From NCBI RefSeq assembly GCF_905220565.1, contig NC_059419.1, positions 6,625,326 through 6,689,325 on the forward strand: a DNA stretch of 64,000 nt, in the 5' to 3' direction. Under the pieces are notes generated by a model, which was given only the letters and a program-made list of their open reading frames with translations, searched no databases and was not told the origin of the DNA. Positions 22,666 to 34,243 of the stretch are shown here, in pieces. This DNA comes from Melitaea cinxia (taxonomy: Eukaryota > Arthropoda > Insecta > Lepidoptera > Nymphalidae). Both the position numbers and the translations under genes were made by a program. Position 1 is the first letter of the stretch. Every line of letters starts with the position of its first letter.

Positions 22666-22985
22666 GGCGCAACGGTCACAGCCATGGACTGTACCTGTTG
22701 CGCTGGCGGCTGTGGGTTCGATCTCCGCACATGACAAACATTTGCATTGGCCATACAGGTGTTTGCCGTGGTTTGGGTATTTGTGCAGTCCTTATGGGTC
22801 TCCCCACCGTGCCTCGGAGAGCACGTTAAGCCGTCGGTCCCGGTTGTTATCATGTACACCTGATAGATCGTTACTCATAGTAGGGAATATATCCGCCAAC
22901 CCGCATTGGAGCAGCGTGGTGGATTAAGCTCTGATCCTTCTCCTACATAGGGAAAGAGGCCTATGTCCAGTGGTGGGATATTAAA
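22666..22985 (+). mobile_element. SINE family A, full-length sense copy
   Basis: This is the best sense copy. The head has an A-box-like TTGGCGCAACGG at 22665-22676 and a B-box-like GGGTTCGATCTC at about 22723-22734, giving an RNA polymerase III promoter of the tRNA type. The body follows (CCTTATGGGTCTCCCCACCG, GGAATATATCCGCCAACCCG, GGTGGATTAAGCTCTGATCC). The tail GAGGCCTATGTCCAG-GGTGGGATA resembles the RTE end at 1881-1897. It may be one of the lepidopteran tRNA-SINE families such as Metulj; that is a tentative recollection. Confidence 0.9.
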
Positions 22986-23262
22986 GGCAGAAAGAGAAGA
23001 AGTAGCGGGAAATATCCTGCTCATAATCTTGAGCAGCTCAACTGGGAAACTACCTCGACCTTACAGAAGATCACAGCAAAATAATACTGCTTTCATGAAG
23101 TGTTGTGCTCCTATAGTGAGTACGTGAGTACGGTGGCTAGAGCTAAGGGGAGGTTTGGAAACGCGCTAACGCTTCTTCTGGTGTTGCAGGTGTCTGTACA
23201 TTATGGTAGCCGATTACCATCAGGTGAGCCGTATGCTTGTACGGCGGACTAGTCGCATAAAA
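22986..23262 (+). mobile_element. LINE 3'-end repeat, family E, sense
   Basis: It runs GCTCATAATCTTGAGCAG, CTCGACCTTACAGAAGATCA, CAGCAAAATAATACTGC, TCTTCTGGTGTTGCAGGTGT, CGATTACCATCAGGTGAGCC and CTTGTACGGCGGACTAGTCG, ending in a run of A. It abuts the SINE at its left. Its parts allow the scrambled copy at 5146-5455 to be read. Confidence 0.7.
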
Positions 23263-24224
23263 AAATCATTTGTGTATATAGCTGTATTTCATTCCTGTAT
23301 TTAGCATCATCTGTATATATTTTTTTGTATAGTTTGGTTCTCTTAACTTTCAGCGAATAGTCTATTTATGACTATAATTTTCTATATACAAATTAAACAA
23401 AAGTAGCATCACCTGTTATACGTAATTAGTGATATTTCTTTTGAAATTTTTGTTCTAGCTTTATAAGGAAAACATATATTACATAAGTAAAATTATAAAT
23501 AATTACTAGCCCAGTGGTCGATATTCGATGGATTTAATTTCCAATTATATGTTTGTACATTATTAAGGTTCTGTTGCCAAAAACTATCACGTCTACATAA
23601 CATCTATAATAATAAGCAAAAGAGTATAGAGTACATACTATATATGCCTGTGTGTGTCAAATACATGGTAGTTGTGTAATATTTTTTTATGGATTTAATG
23701 TTTTTTTATGCATAATTTAAAAAAAAATAGCATTCTGCACTCCTTCTCTATATAAACGATGTGTGCGAAATTCCATACTTCTCCGGCCGCGCAATTTTCG
23801 TAAAAAAGGGGTACAAAGTTTTTGCTTCACGTATTAATATATAGATTATTCAGTAATCTATCATAATTACAATTCACGTCGCGAAACAAACAAACTTAAA
23901 TACGATTATTAGTTAGATAATTACAAAACTCGCTAAAATGGCATTCAGGTGTTTAATATTACGGCGCCATCTTGCGCTCATCAGGGCCGTATTAACCACA
24001 GACAACATTAGCAAGTGCCTATGTAATAAGTACAAGAGATTACTAAAAAATGAGTATTTTACAAGTCTGAATAAAAATACATGATCCTTATTGGGTCAAT
24101 TTTATGTTTTAGAATAAAAAAGTAAAACAAATATGAGGAATAAACATAGATGTGTAAGACAAATAAATTTTAATGATGAGGTGTTCTTGGTTTGAGTAAA
24201 CCATTTATTTGTCTATTTTTTTAC
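23263..24224. other. No gene seen
   Basis: AT-rich. CAGGGCCGTATTAACC at about 23984 resembles the end of some DNA transposons, but no matching second end was found. Confidence 0.5.
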
Positions 24225-24311
24225 TTACCATACCATCATTACTTCGCCTACCGCAGTCCACTGCTGGACATCGGCCTCTCCAAGAACTCATGTCATTTAC
24301 CATACCATCAT
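24225..24311 (-). mobile_element. 57-bp tail-only RTE/SINE insertion with perfect 15-bp target duplication
   Basis: TTACCATACCATCAT occurs at 24225-24239 and 24297-24311. Between them, 24240-24296 is the antisense of the RTE/SINE C end (CGCAGTCCACTGCTGGACAT, CGGCCTCTCCAAG). It is an extremely 5'-truncated insertion. Confidence 0.9.
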
Positions 24312-24317
24312 AACATA

Positions 24318-24485
24318 GTGACGACGCGTTGGTGCAGCGGTCACAGTACTGGCTGTTGTGCTGGCGGTCGCGGGTTCGATCTGGGCGTTTGTGCTTGTAT
24401 ATTGTGTGTTTTCGGACCCTCAACACAGGAGTAAATCCTACTGGGGGCCGTTGAGTGTGAAGCGTTTATTTATTTATTTATTTAT
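24318..24485 (+). mobile_element. SINE family B, sense
   Basis: The head GACGCGTTGGTGCAGCGG to GGTCGCGGGTTCGATCTGGG (A- and B-box-like) is close to the family A type 1 head, but the body and end differ: CTACTGGGGGCCGTTGAGTG, TGAAGCG and a TTTA repeat tail. The antisense copy at 62232 shares the end and the head. Confidence 0.85.
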
Positions 24486-24599
24486 AGTAATGTGAAACTT
24501 CTTTAGCAATATGGATGGACAATAGGTCTGCACTGTGTCTTAGATATACTAAACGTAACTGGCTATAAGAGAAAGAGATAAGGAAAATATTTGCTCAGA

Positions 24600-24705
24600 C
24601 CTCTTTCTCTCTTGTTACGTTCGCCTCACCCGATCACACTTTTCGTAATGCTCTCGTCACACATTCATCAGCTTACTCCCAAAGTCAAACGTGCGTAAAA
24701 AAGTT
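24600..24705 (+). repeat. Dispersed repeat family G, copy 2
   Basis: CACACTTTTCGTAATGCTCT, CGTCACACATTCATCAGCTT, ACTCCCAAAGTCAAACGTGC correspond to 6720-6785. See copy 1. Confidence 0.6.
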
Positions 24706-25548
24706 TTACTTTAATAATTTATTTTTTGTTTCGACACTTGTAACTCCTATGACACAGTTACCATACTTTGAGTCAGAGCTATATAGCTAGTAGGATATTT
24801 GATGACCTATAAACATTACAAAACCGCAGACTACCTAAATAACTGGACCATATACCGGAAGTAATGAGTACGACAGGTTAAGATTTGATAAAAAAAGGTA
24901 ACATCATCATATTTATTATTTGAATGCATATCACATTATTTACACGTTATTATAAAAATATAGCTTATCCCATTTCATATTTTTTATAGTACTTTGTTAT
25001 TTTTGTATGCGTAAAATAAATAAGTTAATACATTCACCCCTTTACAAATTAAAAAAAATCATACTGTACAATGACTTAATCCATCCCTGGCGCTAATAGG
25101 GGTTTATTAATATCATAAAATACCTAGCTCGCCTCTTAAGCTTTTTGCTTTTAAATTATTCCCGTGTATAAAATTTAATCGTCGGCCACATGCACGTAAG
25201 TGAATCAATATTGGGGATTATATTTTGTAGGGAATAATTTCGTGTAAATCCAACTTAGGCTGTTAATAAAAACGTAGTTTTTTTTTATTTAATAGCTTTA
25301 TTGCACACTTTGAAAATACAAACTTAAAAAAGTAAAAATCCAGTCCTCTCCTCTTTTTAACCTGTTTTAAAAAGAAACGTTATTAATATGACAACAAAGT
25401 TTTATAATGTAAAGTTATCTATAATAAATATATACTATTGGAGTGATTAAAAAATCTTTTACTAGACGAATGCTAAGTTATCACCGATTGACAAATTGAC
25501 ATAGACCATTTTAACGTCGACATAGTCAGATTTATAATATAATACTAG

Positions 25549-26290
25549 CTGTGTCCACAACTTCGTCCACGTGGAATATATATATTGGACAACATTTTTT
25601 GGATATATACTCGTATTTTAGTTTATTTTGAATTATAAACACTGTCGTTTGGGTATTTACATGTTTAACGTGATTCTTTACATTACCACAATTTTTTTAT
25701 TTATGAACTGAGTGACATGAAACAAACACTAAATGCTAAGTGACGCTTACCACAATATATTAGTGATAATTGTGTTTGCAGGCAAACGAAGAAAAACCGA
25801 TTTCAATTATATCGACAAGTAATACAACGTGGGTAGACGAAAAAATAGTCAAGTAAATACGCATTATCAAAGATTACTCCAAAAGTTGTTATCAGATCTC
25901 GATGAAGTTTAAATGTGATCACATGATAAAGATCGGCTTTCGATTAAATTAAAAATAATTAAAATCGGTAAACCCAGTAAAAAGTTATGCGGATTTTCGA
26001 GTTTCCCTTGATTTCTCTTCAGATCCTGGTTTTCTTATCATGGTACCAAACTAGGGATATCTCCTTTCCAACAAATAAGGAATTATCAAAATCGGTTCAT
26101 AAACAACGGAGTTATCCCCGAACATACATAAAAAAATATATTTATACGGTCGATTTGAGTAACCTCCTCCTTTTTTTTAAGTCGGTTAAAAACCATATCT
26201 AAATAGGATAAACCGTTTCTGAGATTAGCGTGCACAAAGGCATAGACAAACAGACAAAAATTTTAACAATCATTGTTTTGGGTGTTATTT
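25549..26290 (-). mobile_element. Helitron-like element interrupted by a family D repeat
   Basis: The left edge TACTAGCTGTGTCCACAACT, TCGTCCACGTGGAAT is the antisense 3' end of a Helitron-like element (CTAG at about 25547-25550). The right part, 26206-26290 (CCGTTTCTGAGATTAGCGTG, then ATAGACAAACAGACAAAAAT), has the text normally found nearer the other end of such elements. Family D (25765-26205) lies between. That the two sides are one element is an inference. Confidence 0.5.
25765..26205 (-). mobile_element. Family D repeat, uninterrupted
   Basis: Reads ATAATTGTGTTTGCAGGCAA, ACGAAGAAAAACCGATTTCA, then ATCGACAAGTAATACAACGT, GGGTAGACGAAAAAATAGTC and ends CCTCCTCCTTTTTTTTAAGT, CGGTTAAAA. It gives the pre-insertion state for the copy at 14980. 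Confidence 0.75.
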
Positions 26291-26400
26291 GCGTTAATAA
26301 AGGTCCCTATGATATTTTTTCTTATATATCTTCTATGTACAGACAGCGTTCCGTTACATTTTTATTATATGTATATTGATGAACACTATCGTCCGTCCAA

Positions 26401-26705
26401 TCTATACTAATATTATAAAGCTGAAGAGTTTGTTTGTTTGAACGCGCTAATCTTAGGAACTACTGGTCCGATTTGAAAAATTCTTTCAGTGTTAGATAGC
26501 CCCTTTGTCGAGGAAGGCTATAGGCTATATATAATCACGCTAAGACCAATAGAAGCGGAGCAACAATGAAGAAAGTTTTCTATCTTTTTTTTTGTTTTTC
26601 TTTTGAGAGCTTCCGCTTCGTGCGTTGTAGTTTCGCAAAAATCATGTACGAGTATTGACAGAATTATTCCTATTCCAAGCGGACGAAGACGTGGACAGAA
26701 GCTAT
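26401..26705 (+). mobile_element. Helitron-like family 1, sense copy
   Basis: It starts TCTATACTAATATTATAAAG after an A (26400), followed by CTGAAGAGTTTGTTTGTTTG, AACTACTGGTCCGATTTG and GAGGAAGGCTATAGGCTATA. The 3' end is decayed (GGACGAAGACGTGGACAGAA, GCTAT instead of GCTAG). Confidence 0.85.
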
Positions 26706-27049
26706 TTTAGTGTAATATAATATGAAAAGTAATAGCTCATCATTGTCGTACATATCTGTCTAACATAAGTCCATGTCACATACATAAATAAAATACATAT
26801 GAATTATAGAAGTACCTACTGTATAATTAGTTTAATAGCGTTTTAAAAAAAAATTTGATGCTTAAAAAATAGGTACTAAAATTTTGTTATTCTGAAATCT
26901 AAAGAGAACTTTTTACATTACCTATATATAATTAGTCCATGTGTATATAATTTCAATTGGAGTTTTCTGTTATTAACCGACTTAAAAACTAATCTATTAT
27001 GTAGATGTAAAATTAGATCAAGTTAGTTAATGTTTTATTTAAGTCGCTT

Positions 27050-27350
27050 TAGCCAGTAACATCCCACTGCTGCGCATTAGAGCTCTTTCTCATCTAGGAG
27101 AAGAACCAGAGCCTACGCTGATCCAATGCGAGTTGGCGGATATATTCCGTACTATAAGTAACGATAGCTATCAGGTGTACATGATAACAACCGGCATCGA
27201 CACCGTAACGTGCTTTCCGAGGCACAGTGGAGAGACCCACAAGTACTAACAACCAGACCGGAAGCAAATATTTGTATAAACACAATTATCCACTCCAAGC
27301 GGGAATCGAACCCGCGACCGTCGGTGATTAGGCACCGCCAACAAGACACA
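27050..27350 (-). mobile_element. SINE with family A body and type 2 tRNA-like head
   Basis: The body and tail are family A. The minus-strand head reads GGCGGTGCCTAATCACCGAC, GGTCGCGGGTTCGATTCCCG, CTTGG. GCGGG and CCCGC can pair across TTCGATT, an excellent T-arm with a consensus B box (GGTTCGATTCC). The cloverleaf is otherwise incomplete, so this is a SINE head, not a tRNA gene. Confidence 0.85.
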
Positions 27351-27829
27351 CTCACAATTAGAGCGGTTTTAAATACTATAAAGTTTAAATTCTTACATTT
27401 TTTTTATGTTAGTAATTATGATTATAAGTTGTCATTATTTTCAAGTGCTTTTTATATTAAAGTTTCTAACTTTGATGGCAACTATCCAGTATCTATACTT
27501 GTTATAATGTCAGTTTTGTTTATAAATCTGTTGTTTCCTGAAAACCCCCGATACTTTTGAAGATACATACGCTGTAACTTATTAATTGTAATAACTGTTA
27601 AAACAACTTTTTCACAGTCAATGCAAATCACATCGACATAAGATATCAAGGTAGGTTCAATACGAGAACTAATATCGTACCACCCTTATGTTGTAACTTT
27701 GATTATATTACCGATTAAAAGGCAAGGCCCCGGTAAGCTCCTCTTCGCTATAAGGCAAGCAAGGATGTGATATAGATTACTTCCATAGTGTAGTTTGGAG
27801 GCTTCCATCAGCCTTATCTACGCAGCACC

Positions 27830-28218
27830 GATGCACTTCAATCAAAGACCCGAGGCCGCTCTAGGCCGACGCACTCAACATAACACGTGCATTACGAAAT
27901 ATTTTCATAAAACCGAACCAAACGCACCCGACCCGCCCCCTCCCTCTCCCGGCGAAACCAGTTTAGTTCGTGCCCGGCTGCCGTGCGCGTCGGTCGTTAT
28001 TTGAAGGAGAGTCGACACCGCGTCGCGTTACGAAAAAACATCTTTTGTACCATAACCAAACTAGTGCTGTGGATTCGATTGTGGTGCTCCTGTGAGATCG
28101 TGCCGTTTCGTATTGTGATGTTGCGTGTTTTTGATGTAATAGTGTCGGATTTCTCTTGAAAAGAGTGGTTTGGGTACCGCCTGCCGCCGGACGCCTCCGA
28201 ACTGGGGATATCATTAAG
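27830..28218 (+). promoter_or_regulatory. Candidate host promoter and first noncoding exon
   Basis: The stretch is clearly richer in G, C and CpG than its surroundings. It holds a GC-box-like ACCCGCCCCCTCCCTCTCCC (27933-27954) and CpG-dense CGTGCGCGTCGGTCG (27982 on), and it ends AACTGGGGATATCATTAAG followed by GTATTT, a good splice donor at 28219. A short upstream frame starts at about 28119. The open frames of 69 and 83 codons on the two strands show no recognisable protein. Transcription rightwards into the AT-rich 28-48 kb is an inference. Confidence 0.4.
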
Positions 28219-28369
28219 GTATTTATTGTTTGTTACTCGGACTTATTGTAAGAAATTCTTTCTATGAGCCTTATGTAGTTAAATCGATAGCTTGGTTTTC
28301 ATATGCGAGCAAGCTTGTATGTGCTATTGAATACAAGATTGTGGACGTTTGTGGATTTGCATTGTAGAT

Positions 28370-28440
28370 GCGCCGTGTGCTAGTGTGCGGTAAATACGGT
28401 CGGGAGCGGGTTCGAGTCCAGTCTTGAGTGGGCGACTATT
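28370..28440 (+). other. Isolated tRNA-like B box
   Basis: GGTTCGAGTCC (at about 28408-28418) is a perfect B-box consensus, but the flanks do not pair as a T arm and there is no acceptor stem. It is probably a decayed SINE head or chance. Confidence 0.3.
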
Positions 28441-29954
28441 AATTAAGTGTCGGTAACGGTATTCCTCGCCGTTGACCCCCGACCGTCCTATCCTTTGATA
28501 ACACTTGATCACGTTTCGAGCGTCACATTCTTAACTATTTCGAGATTAAAGACGTGATACTACTATTATTTTTTTTGCTCCATACACACACACACACTTT
28601 AGTGATTGTTATCATTTTAACTATTTACCTTCTAACGTACACAAATACTTATGTTTATTTTGTTAAAATGACGACACATTGTTGACATAGCCACTCTAAA
28701 ACGACTATGAACATCGAGGAAATAATTATATATTATTACAAGTTGCACAAAAGACTAAAAACCAAAAGTATTATTATTTAATCCCATAACGTAGATGGCG
28801 TCAGTGGTATCAAAAAAATGCCCTCAAAGTTCAAGCAAGGTTCTATAACAATTAGTAAAAATTCTTAATTTATTTTAATTTATCCTCACGTACACAAATC
28901 TCTCATGATAAATTTCGATAATAAATACACAATAAAATTAAAGCTGTGTAACATAATCAAATTTACACTACATTATTAATCATTCATTACAAAAGGATAT
29001 TTTAATTATTCGTATGGTTTATTTACATAAGAAGGATACATATTTATTTTATGTGTAAGCAATGCCAATGTTATTATTTTTTTCTTTTATTTGAATAGTA
29101 ACCTTGACGTAATTAATAGCTAAATAGCTAATAAATAGCTAATTATAAAAGTTATTTTACTATATCCACATAATACCTATCTGTAGTATAAAAGAAAAAA
29201 AGAACAATAAGCTTTAAGTTATTTCTGACTTGATTTAGCTATAAAACGTATCGCGTGCATAAGTATTCACGGCATCTCGTGTGAGATAAAGATGTGGATT
29301 TAGATTACTAAAACTAAAATGCGAGCTTTACTACCAGATACCTGATATATTGCTCGATTTATTTAAAAAAAAGGCCGACATTATGTTGAATTGTTGGCAT
29401 GATTACATATTTAATTTAAAAAAAAACTAATCGTAATTTTAAAAATTCAATAAAAAAATTAGCATTCTATTTTCAAATATAAAAAAAAAAATCAGATTAT
29501 AATTGCCAATGATTACCTTCATAGTATATTTTAAAAAATAATTGCAATACTCAAAAAAAAAAAATTGACTACATTAATTTTTTTAGGTATCATTCTGTTT
29601 TCAAATTCTAAGAAAATAACCGAATTATTTATTCAAACTTCGATAACATTTTCTATCGAATTACTTAACTAATAAACTTAGCAAGCATTGCACACACGTG
29701 TCGGATTTTCGATTCGCCCCAAGCGTTAATTTGCCGCGTAAAAAAATCTCGAATGTGTCCGGAAACATGTCCCATCGGTGGAACAGATGTCGACATATGT
29801 CGAAGCACTCGAACAGGGCTAATTGACTAGGAAAAATAAAATTGTGGTTACCTTTTGCCCTGTAGCGTGCATTTCGACTGGAGCTATACGATGTGCATTT
29901 TATTGACGAATTTTGTATTTCGCATCTTTGTTTTTCTGTCCCTGAGGTAGATAT
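28441..29954. other. No gene seen
   Basis: AT-rich DNA; a CA microsatellite lies at about 28586. Confidence 0.55.
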
Positions 29955-30195
29955 TTTTAATCGTCTTCAAAAAAGGAGGATGTCCTCAATTCGACTGTAT
30001 TGTTTTTAATGTATCTTATAACTTTTTACTTGGTGTACCGATTTTGATTTTTTATTTGAAAACTTATCATGTGGCCCTATTTAAATTTGATCTAGATCTG
30101 CGAGTACCTTTTCAGTTATCTCCAATAATGCATATTTATATACCTATTTTTTCCTGTCAATGTAATTGAAGTCAGTTTTTTTTTAATGTGCGAGC
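29955..30195 (+). mobile_element. Family D repeat, one-module copy
   Basis: It starts CGTCTTCAAAAAAGGAGGAT, GTCCTCAATTCGACTGTATT and ends TGTAATTGAAGTCAGTTTTT. It carries one 'CTTTTTACTTGGTGTACCGA ... ATTTAAATTTGATC' module, whereas the copy at 48210 has two. Confidence 0.75.
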
Positions 30196-32995
30196 AAAAA
30201 CAATTAAGTACCTATGTACCTATTTCGAATCTTGCTTTTCCGTTTATTTGAAAATGTAATTTTTTTATTGTTTGGAATTGTTGAAACATACGTAATATGT
30301 TAATCTAAATGATTATAGTGTAAAAAAGAAAGTTAAACCGTTGTTCTTTCAAACTTTACTGTTTTGTTGTGTTAATTTTTTATGATTGCCCAATAAACCA
30401 TTGTATATATTTTTTATATTGCCTTTTTAATGTTTTTGTAATGAAACAATGTTGGTAAATCTATTAAAAAATTAAAAAAAAGTAAACCGTTTTACTAAAA
30501 CAAAATTGAATAAAAACGAAAATAAGTTTTTGATTATGTATGTATGTAAGTTCTTTTACTATAACTTACTTAATATTTTTTTTTTTATATTTTATTATTC
30601 TATTAGTAAATGAAATTTAAATAAAATACGTTCTATTGAATTCATAAATTCGAAATGAAAAATGATTTGATTTCAAAAGCGCCGGTAATCATTAAAAGAA
30701 GTCTGTTTCGAAATTGTGAGCGTATATTTAAATTCTTTACTTTTTTAAATATTCAAATATTACTAAAAAACATTCCAAGTATTCGAATTTAAAATTTTAG
30801 ACAAAATTAAAATAAATGCATTTTTGTATACGTAGGAATGTCATAAGTAACTTGTAACGCCCCTAAGATTGATATATTGTGCGTAACATTCTTATACCAA
30901 GTTTGGTAAAATTTATGTCCAAATTTACAACATGCCTTTCTAAATTTAAAAATTCATAATTAGAACATTTTTCGACACATTTTTGAACATTCAAGTGTTT
31001 CGTTGTAATTTCTCGCCATAATATTTTGTATTATTTTTTCTGTATCATAATTGTTTAGTAGCATAGTGTTATATAGGCTATAACAAATAAGATATAATCT
31101 TTTAGGTGGTTTCATCTGGTTACTACATTGATCTATAAAACCTAAACCATTGATTTGTGTTTGATTACATTCTTTATATGAAACTAACAACATTTGCTAT
31201 ATTTAAGTACTTCAATTGTTTGAATATACTTATATTGAAGACTAGCTGCGCCACGCAGACTCGTATGCATATAATTAACACAATTTCGATTTACTAATCT
31301 TCTTTTCAAAACTAAAAAATATTAAGTATATATATAACATAAACTAATATCATATATTAAGAGCATTAAAAAGTTATTAGTTATAATAAATCCGGAATAT
31401 AAATCTAGAATTTCATCTTATTAAAAGAAATATGTAATAATGAAATTTTTTTTCTTCTTAAATGTAACGTGTAATGTTATTATTATTATAAATTATGTTA
31501 TAATTGTTGTACACAAGCATAACCTTAGATATGCTTTCATTATCCGACTGACATTTAACAGTAAAAAATGTTTGAATCGTCTACAACCGTTAGGCGGTCA
31601 GTTGACCACTCAAGATATGGACTGAGATAGAGATATAGAACAAACCCACGCCGTCTAACGAGAACGCGCAACTAAAGTTGAATGACTATTTGAATTTTGA
31701 ATTAAGAAAAATTAAAAATGAATTTTAGAACAATATTACTTAGTCGTTAGAAACTTACAACGCTTTTATTCAAACGTGTTCAAGTTCGGGTTAAATGTGA
31801 GCCAACCCACACAAAATCAACAAATCACAAATTTGGTTCATAAAAATCTAAAAACTTTAGGAACCAAAATTAGTACTGAAATTAACTACCTACCAACAAA
31901 AAGTGTTAAAGTCTCAGAGGGAACTTCAAACTCTAATTTCATACGACATTAATTTGAATACCAAAAATCAAACATAGCGGCTATTTCGCCCTTTTCAATC
32001 ATATAAAAATTTATACATGTGCAAATGCGTCATATAAAAAATAAATTTGATATTTATTACAAACATTCATTTATATTGTAATATAAATTATATTACTAAA
32101 ATTGGATTTATTCCGTTATATTGATAAGGAATCAATAAACTACAATAGTAGATCTATAAAATAAACTATTTTATTGAAAAATAACATTCCATAGATACGT
32201 ATGACATTGAGTTATGCGTTCATAAAAATCACAGTAACGACCAACGGTCGAGAAAGGGCAGAGTAAAATAAACAAATATCACTTGAAATTCGAACTTTAT
32301 CCCATCTCAAATAAGGTATAATAGGGTCATGGTTTTGAGATAAATCCCATCATGGATTAACTTAAGTAATTCGAAGCCACGTTAAGTTGCCTTCTTACTA
32401 CTTATTAAGCAATGAAAACACATTTCTTTTTATTTTGTTAGTTAAAAAAAAATTTTTGTTATCTGTTGTTATTGATTGGTGTTTTTATTTATTAAAGTTA
32501 TTTTTACAGCGAATAACATTTAATACTTGTAGACTATTATTATACTAATAGGAAATTGTTGATTTTTTGCTTGTTGGTAATTTATTTGTTGAACGTTATT
32601 TGGGAAGAGTTAATAAAAACGTTTATATTAATTGTCATTATGAGTTTTGTTTTGGAACCATTAAAAATGTAAATAGTGCGATATAAGTTTTCAATCAAGC
32701 GGTGTCATAACTTTTTTTAATTAAGTATAATGGGCCATTTTATCAATAATTTTATCAAATATTTGAAGTGTAATTGTTACTAACACCTAATTTAATTTTG
32801 ATTATGGTTTTTTTCTGAAATAAATGATTATTATTATTATTATTATTAATATTTACACTGGTAGGTATATTTTTTTAAGTCGGCCTGTCTATTATATGAA
32901 TTAATATAAATGTAAATTTCTTTTCAGAAAAAGTTAATCATATTTTTTTATGTATTTTTAATATTAGTATAGTGCAATTACGTTTACGATACGAT
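30196..32995. other. No gene seen
   Basis: Strongly AT-rich. A Helitron-like 3' fragment (ACTAGCTGCGCCACGCAGAC at 31241) is the only recognisable piece. A TTA microsatellite lies at about 32828-32849. Confidence 0.55.
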
Positions 32996-33112
32996 ACAGC
33001 ATTTGAGATCCCACTGCTAGGCATAGTCCTCTTCCTCCATGTAGGAGACAAGGTTCGGAGCTTAATCCACTACGCTGCTCAGCTACGGGTTGGCGGATAT
33101 ACTTATTCTCTA
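32996..33112 (-). mobile_element. SINE family A fragment
   Basis: GATCCCACTGCTAGGCATAG, AGCTTAATCCACTACGCTGC and GGGTTGGCGGATATAC match the 3' half of family A in antisense. The head is missing. Confidence 0.8.
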
Positions 33113-34184
33113 CATTAGAGCAAGGTCTATACATATATGATAGTGCAATTATATTGTTTGTAATACTAATGGACGTTAAAACCGTTTCTAAGATACAAAG
33201 TAGTGATGAAATCAGATAGGGATTAGAAAGTGAAGTCGTATGCGTTGCATTCTTTACACGTTCTGATGGACCTTTCTTTGTACTAAAGAAATATTTATTT
33301 AAATAGATTATTGTAAAGAGATTTGCTATTATCAATAAAAATACTGTTTTATCGATAAAAAATCTATAAATATGTTGCTAAACACAAAAGTCAAATACGA
33401 CTGAGATATATATTTTTTATACTGAAACTTTCTGGAAGGTTCCTTCTTATGCAATAACAAAAAAAAAAATAGTTAAAAAAACGTAAAGTTATACTAACAT
33501 TACATTAATTTCATATTCAATTTGAGTGGTATCTACGAGTAATAACTTTTGCGTCATTTTGACTAAAAGAATTATTTATGGAGTTTCAACTATTATATCT
33601 TCACATATGGCGTGAAGTGGTTACTATAGTTGTTTCATGGTGTTACTGTGACTAAGAGAGCCGAAAGCCGATTCCCTCGCTTTACTCCTTAGGTGATGCA
33701 CCTGCTAGTTTACTACTGCTTATAAAAATAACAATAGCAGTTAAAATTCGCAATACAATGAATTTATACATTGAATATTTTTGTAAAGAAACAGACCATG
33801 CAATTATCTGCTTGTTTCTTTAAAGTTCCTAGTGCTTTGTGTGTGTGTGTGTTTTTAACGAGTAATTTATTCTATGATATCCACTTTTAAATCTATTTTT
33901 ATGATTAGCTGCTAGCTACTTTATGTATATTAATAATCCATTGCAGATTCAAAAAATAAAAGACTATAATTTTTTTTTGTGACTAATTAAACGTATTTCA
34001 AGTACGATTTTAAGTTTTAAAATCTGTATCAATGCAATACAACGGAAGTGTTTTTATGATTCATAGAATTAATATGTAAATACGTTATCTAAGAATTTCC
34101 CGGTTTGATTTTTAAATTATTTTTGTATAAAAAAAACCAAAATTTGTTTAAAAAAATATATTAAAAAAACTTATTATTTTTTTA
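33113..34184. other. No gene seen
   Basis: AT-rich; GT repeat at about 33838-33852. Confidence 0.5.
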
Positions 34185-34232
34185 CTCCTATGTGGAGAAA
34201 CAGGCGCATACCCAGCAGTGGGATATCACAGG
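34185..34232 (+). mobile_element. SINE family A tail fragment
   Basis: CCTATGTGGAGAAACAGGCG, CATACCCAGCAGTGGGATAT is the family A 3' end. It stops about 10 bases before the Helitron-like element at 34244. Confidence 0.7.
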
Positions 34233-34243
34233 GCGAATCGTCA

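Noticed and set aside
23980..24010. CAGGGCCGTATTAACC as a transposon end
   Set aside because: No inverted partner or flanking duplication found nearby.
27285..27340. tRNA gene suggested by a perfect T arm and B box
   Set aside because: The D arm, anticodon arm and acceptor stem do not form and the sequence continues into SINE body.
27963..28214. Minus-strand 83-codon and plus-strand 69-codon frames in the GC-rich region
   Set aside because: Short overlapping frames on both strands are expected in GC-rich DNA; no recognisable domain.
28400..28430. tRNA gene at GGTTCGAGTCC
   Set aside because: The flanks do not pair as a T arm and no acceptor stem is present.
32964..33335. 123-codon minus-strand frame
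   Set aside because: Its C-terminal part is SINE A sequence and the rest is low-complexity; no protein recognised.
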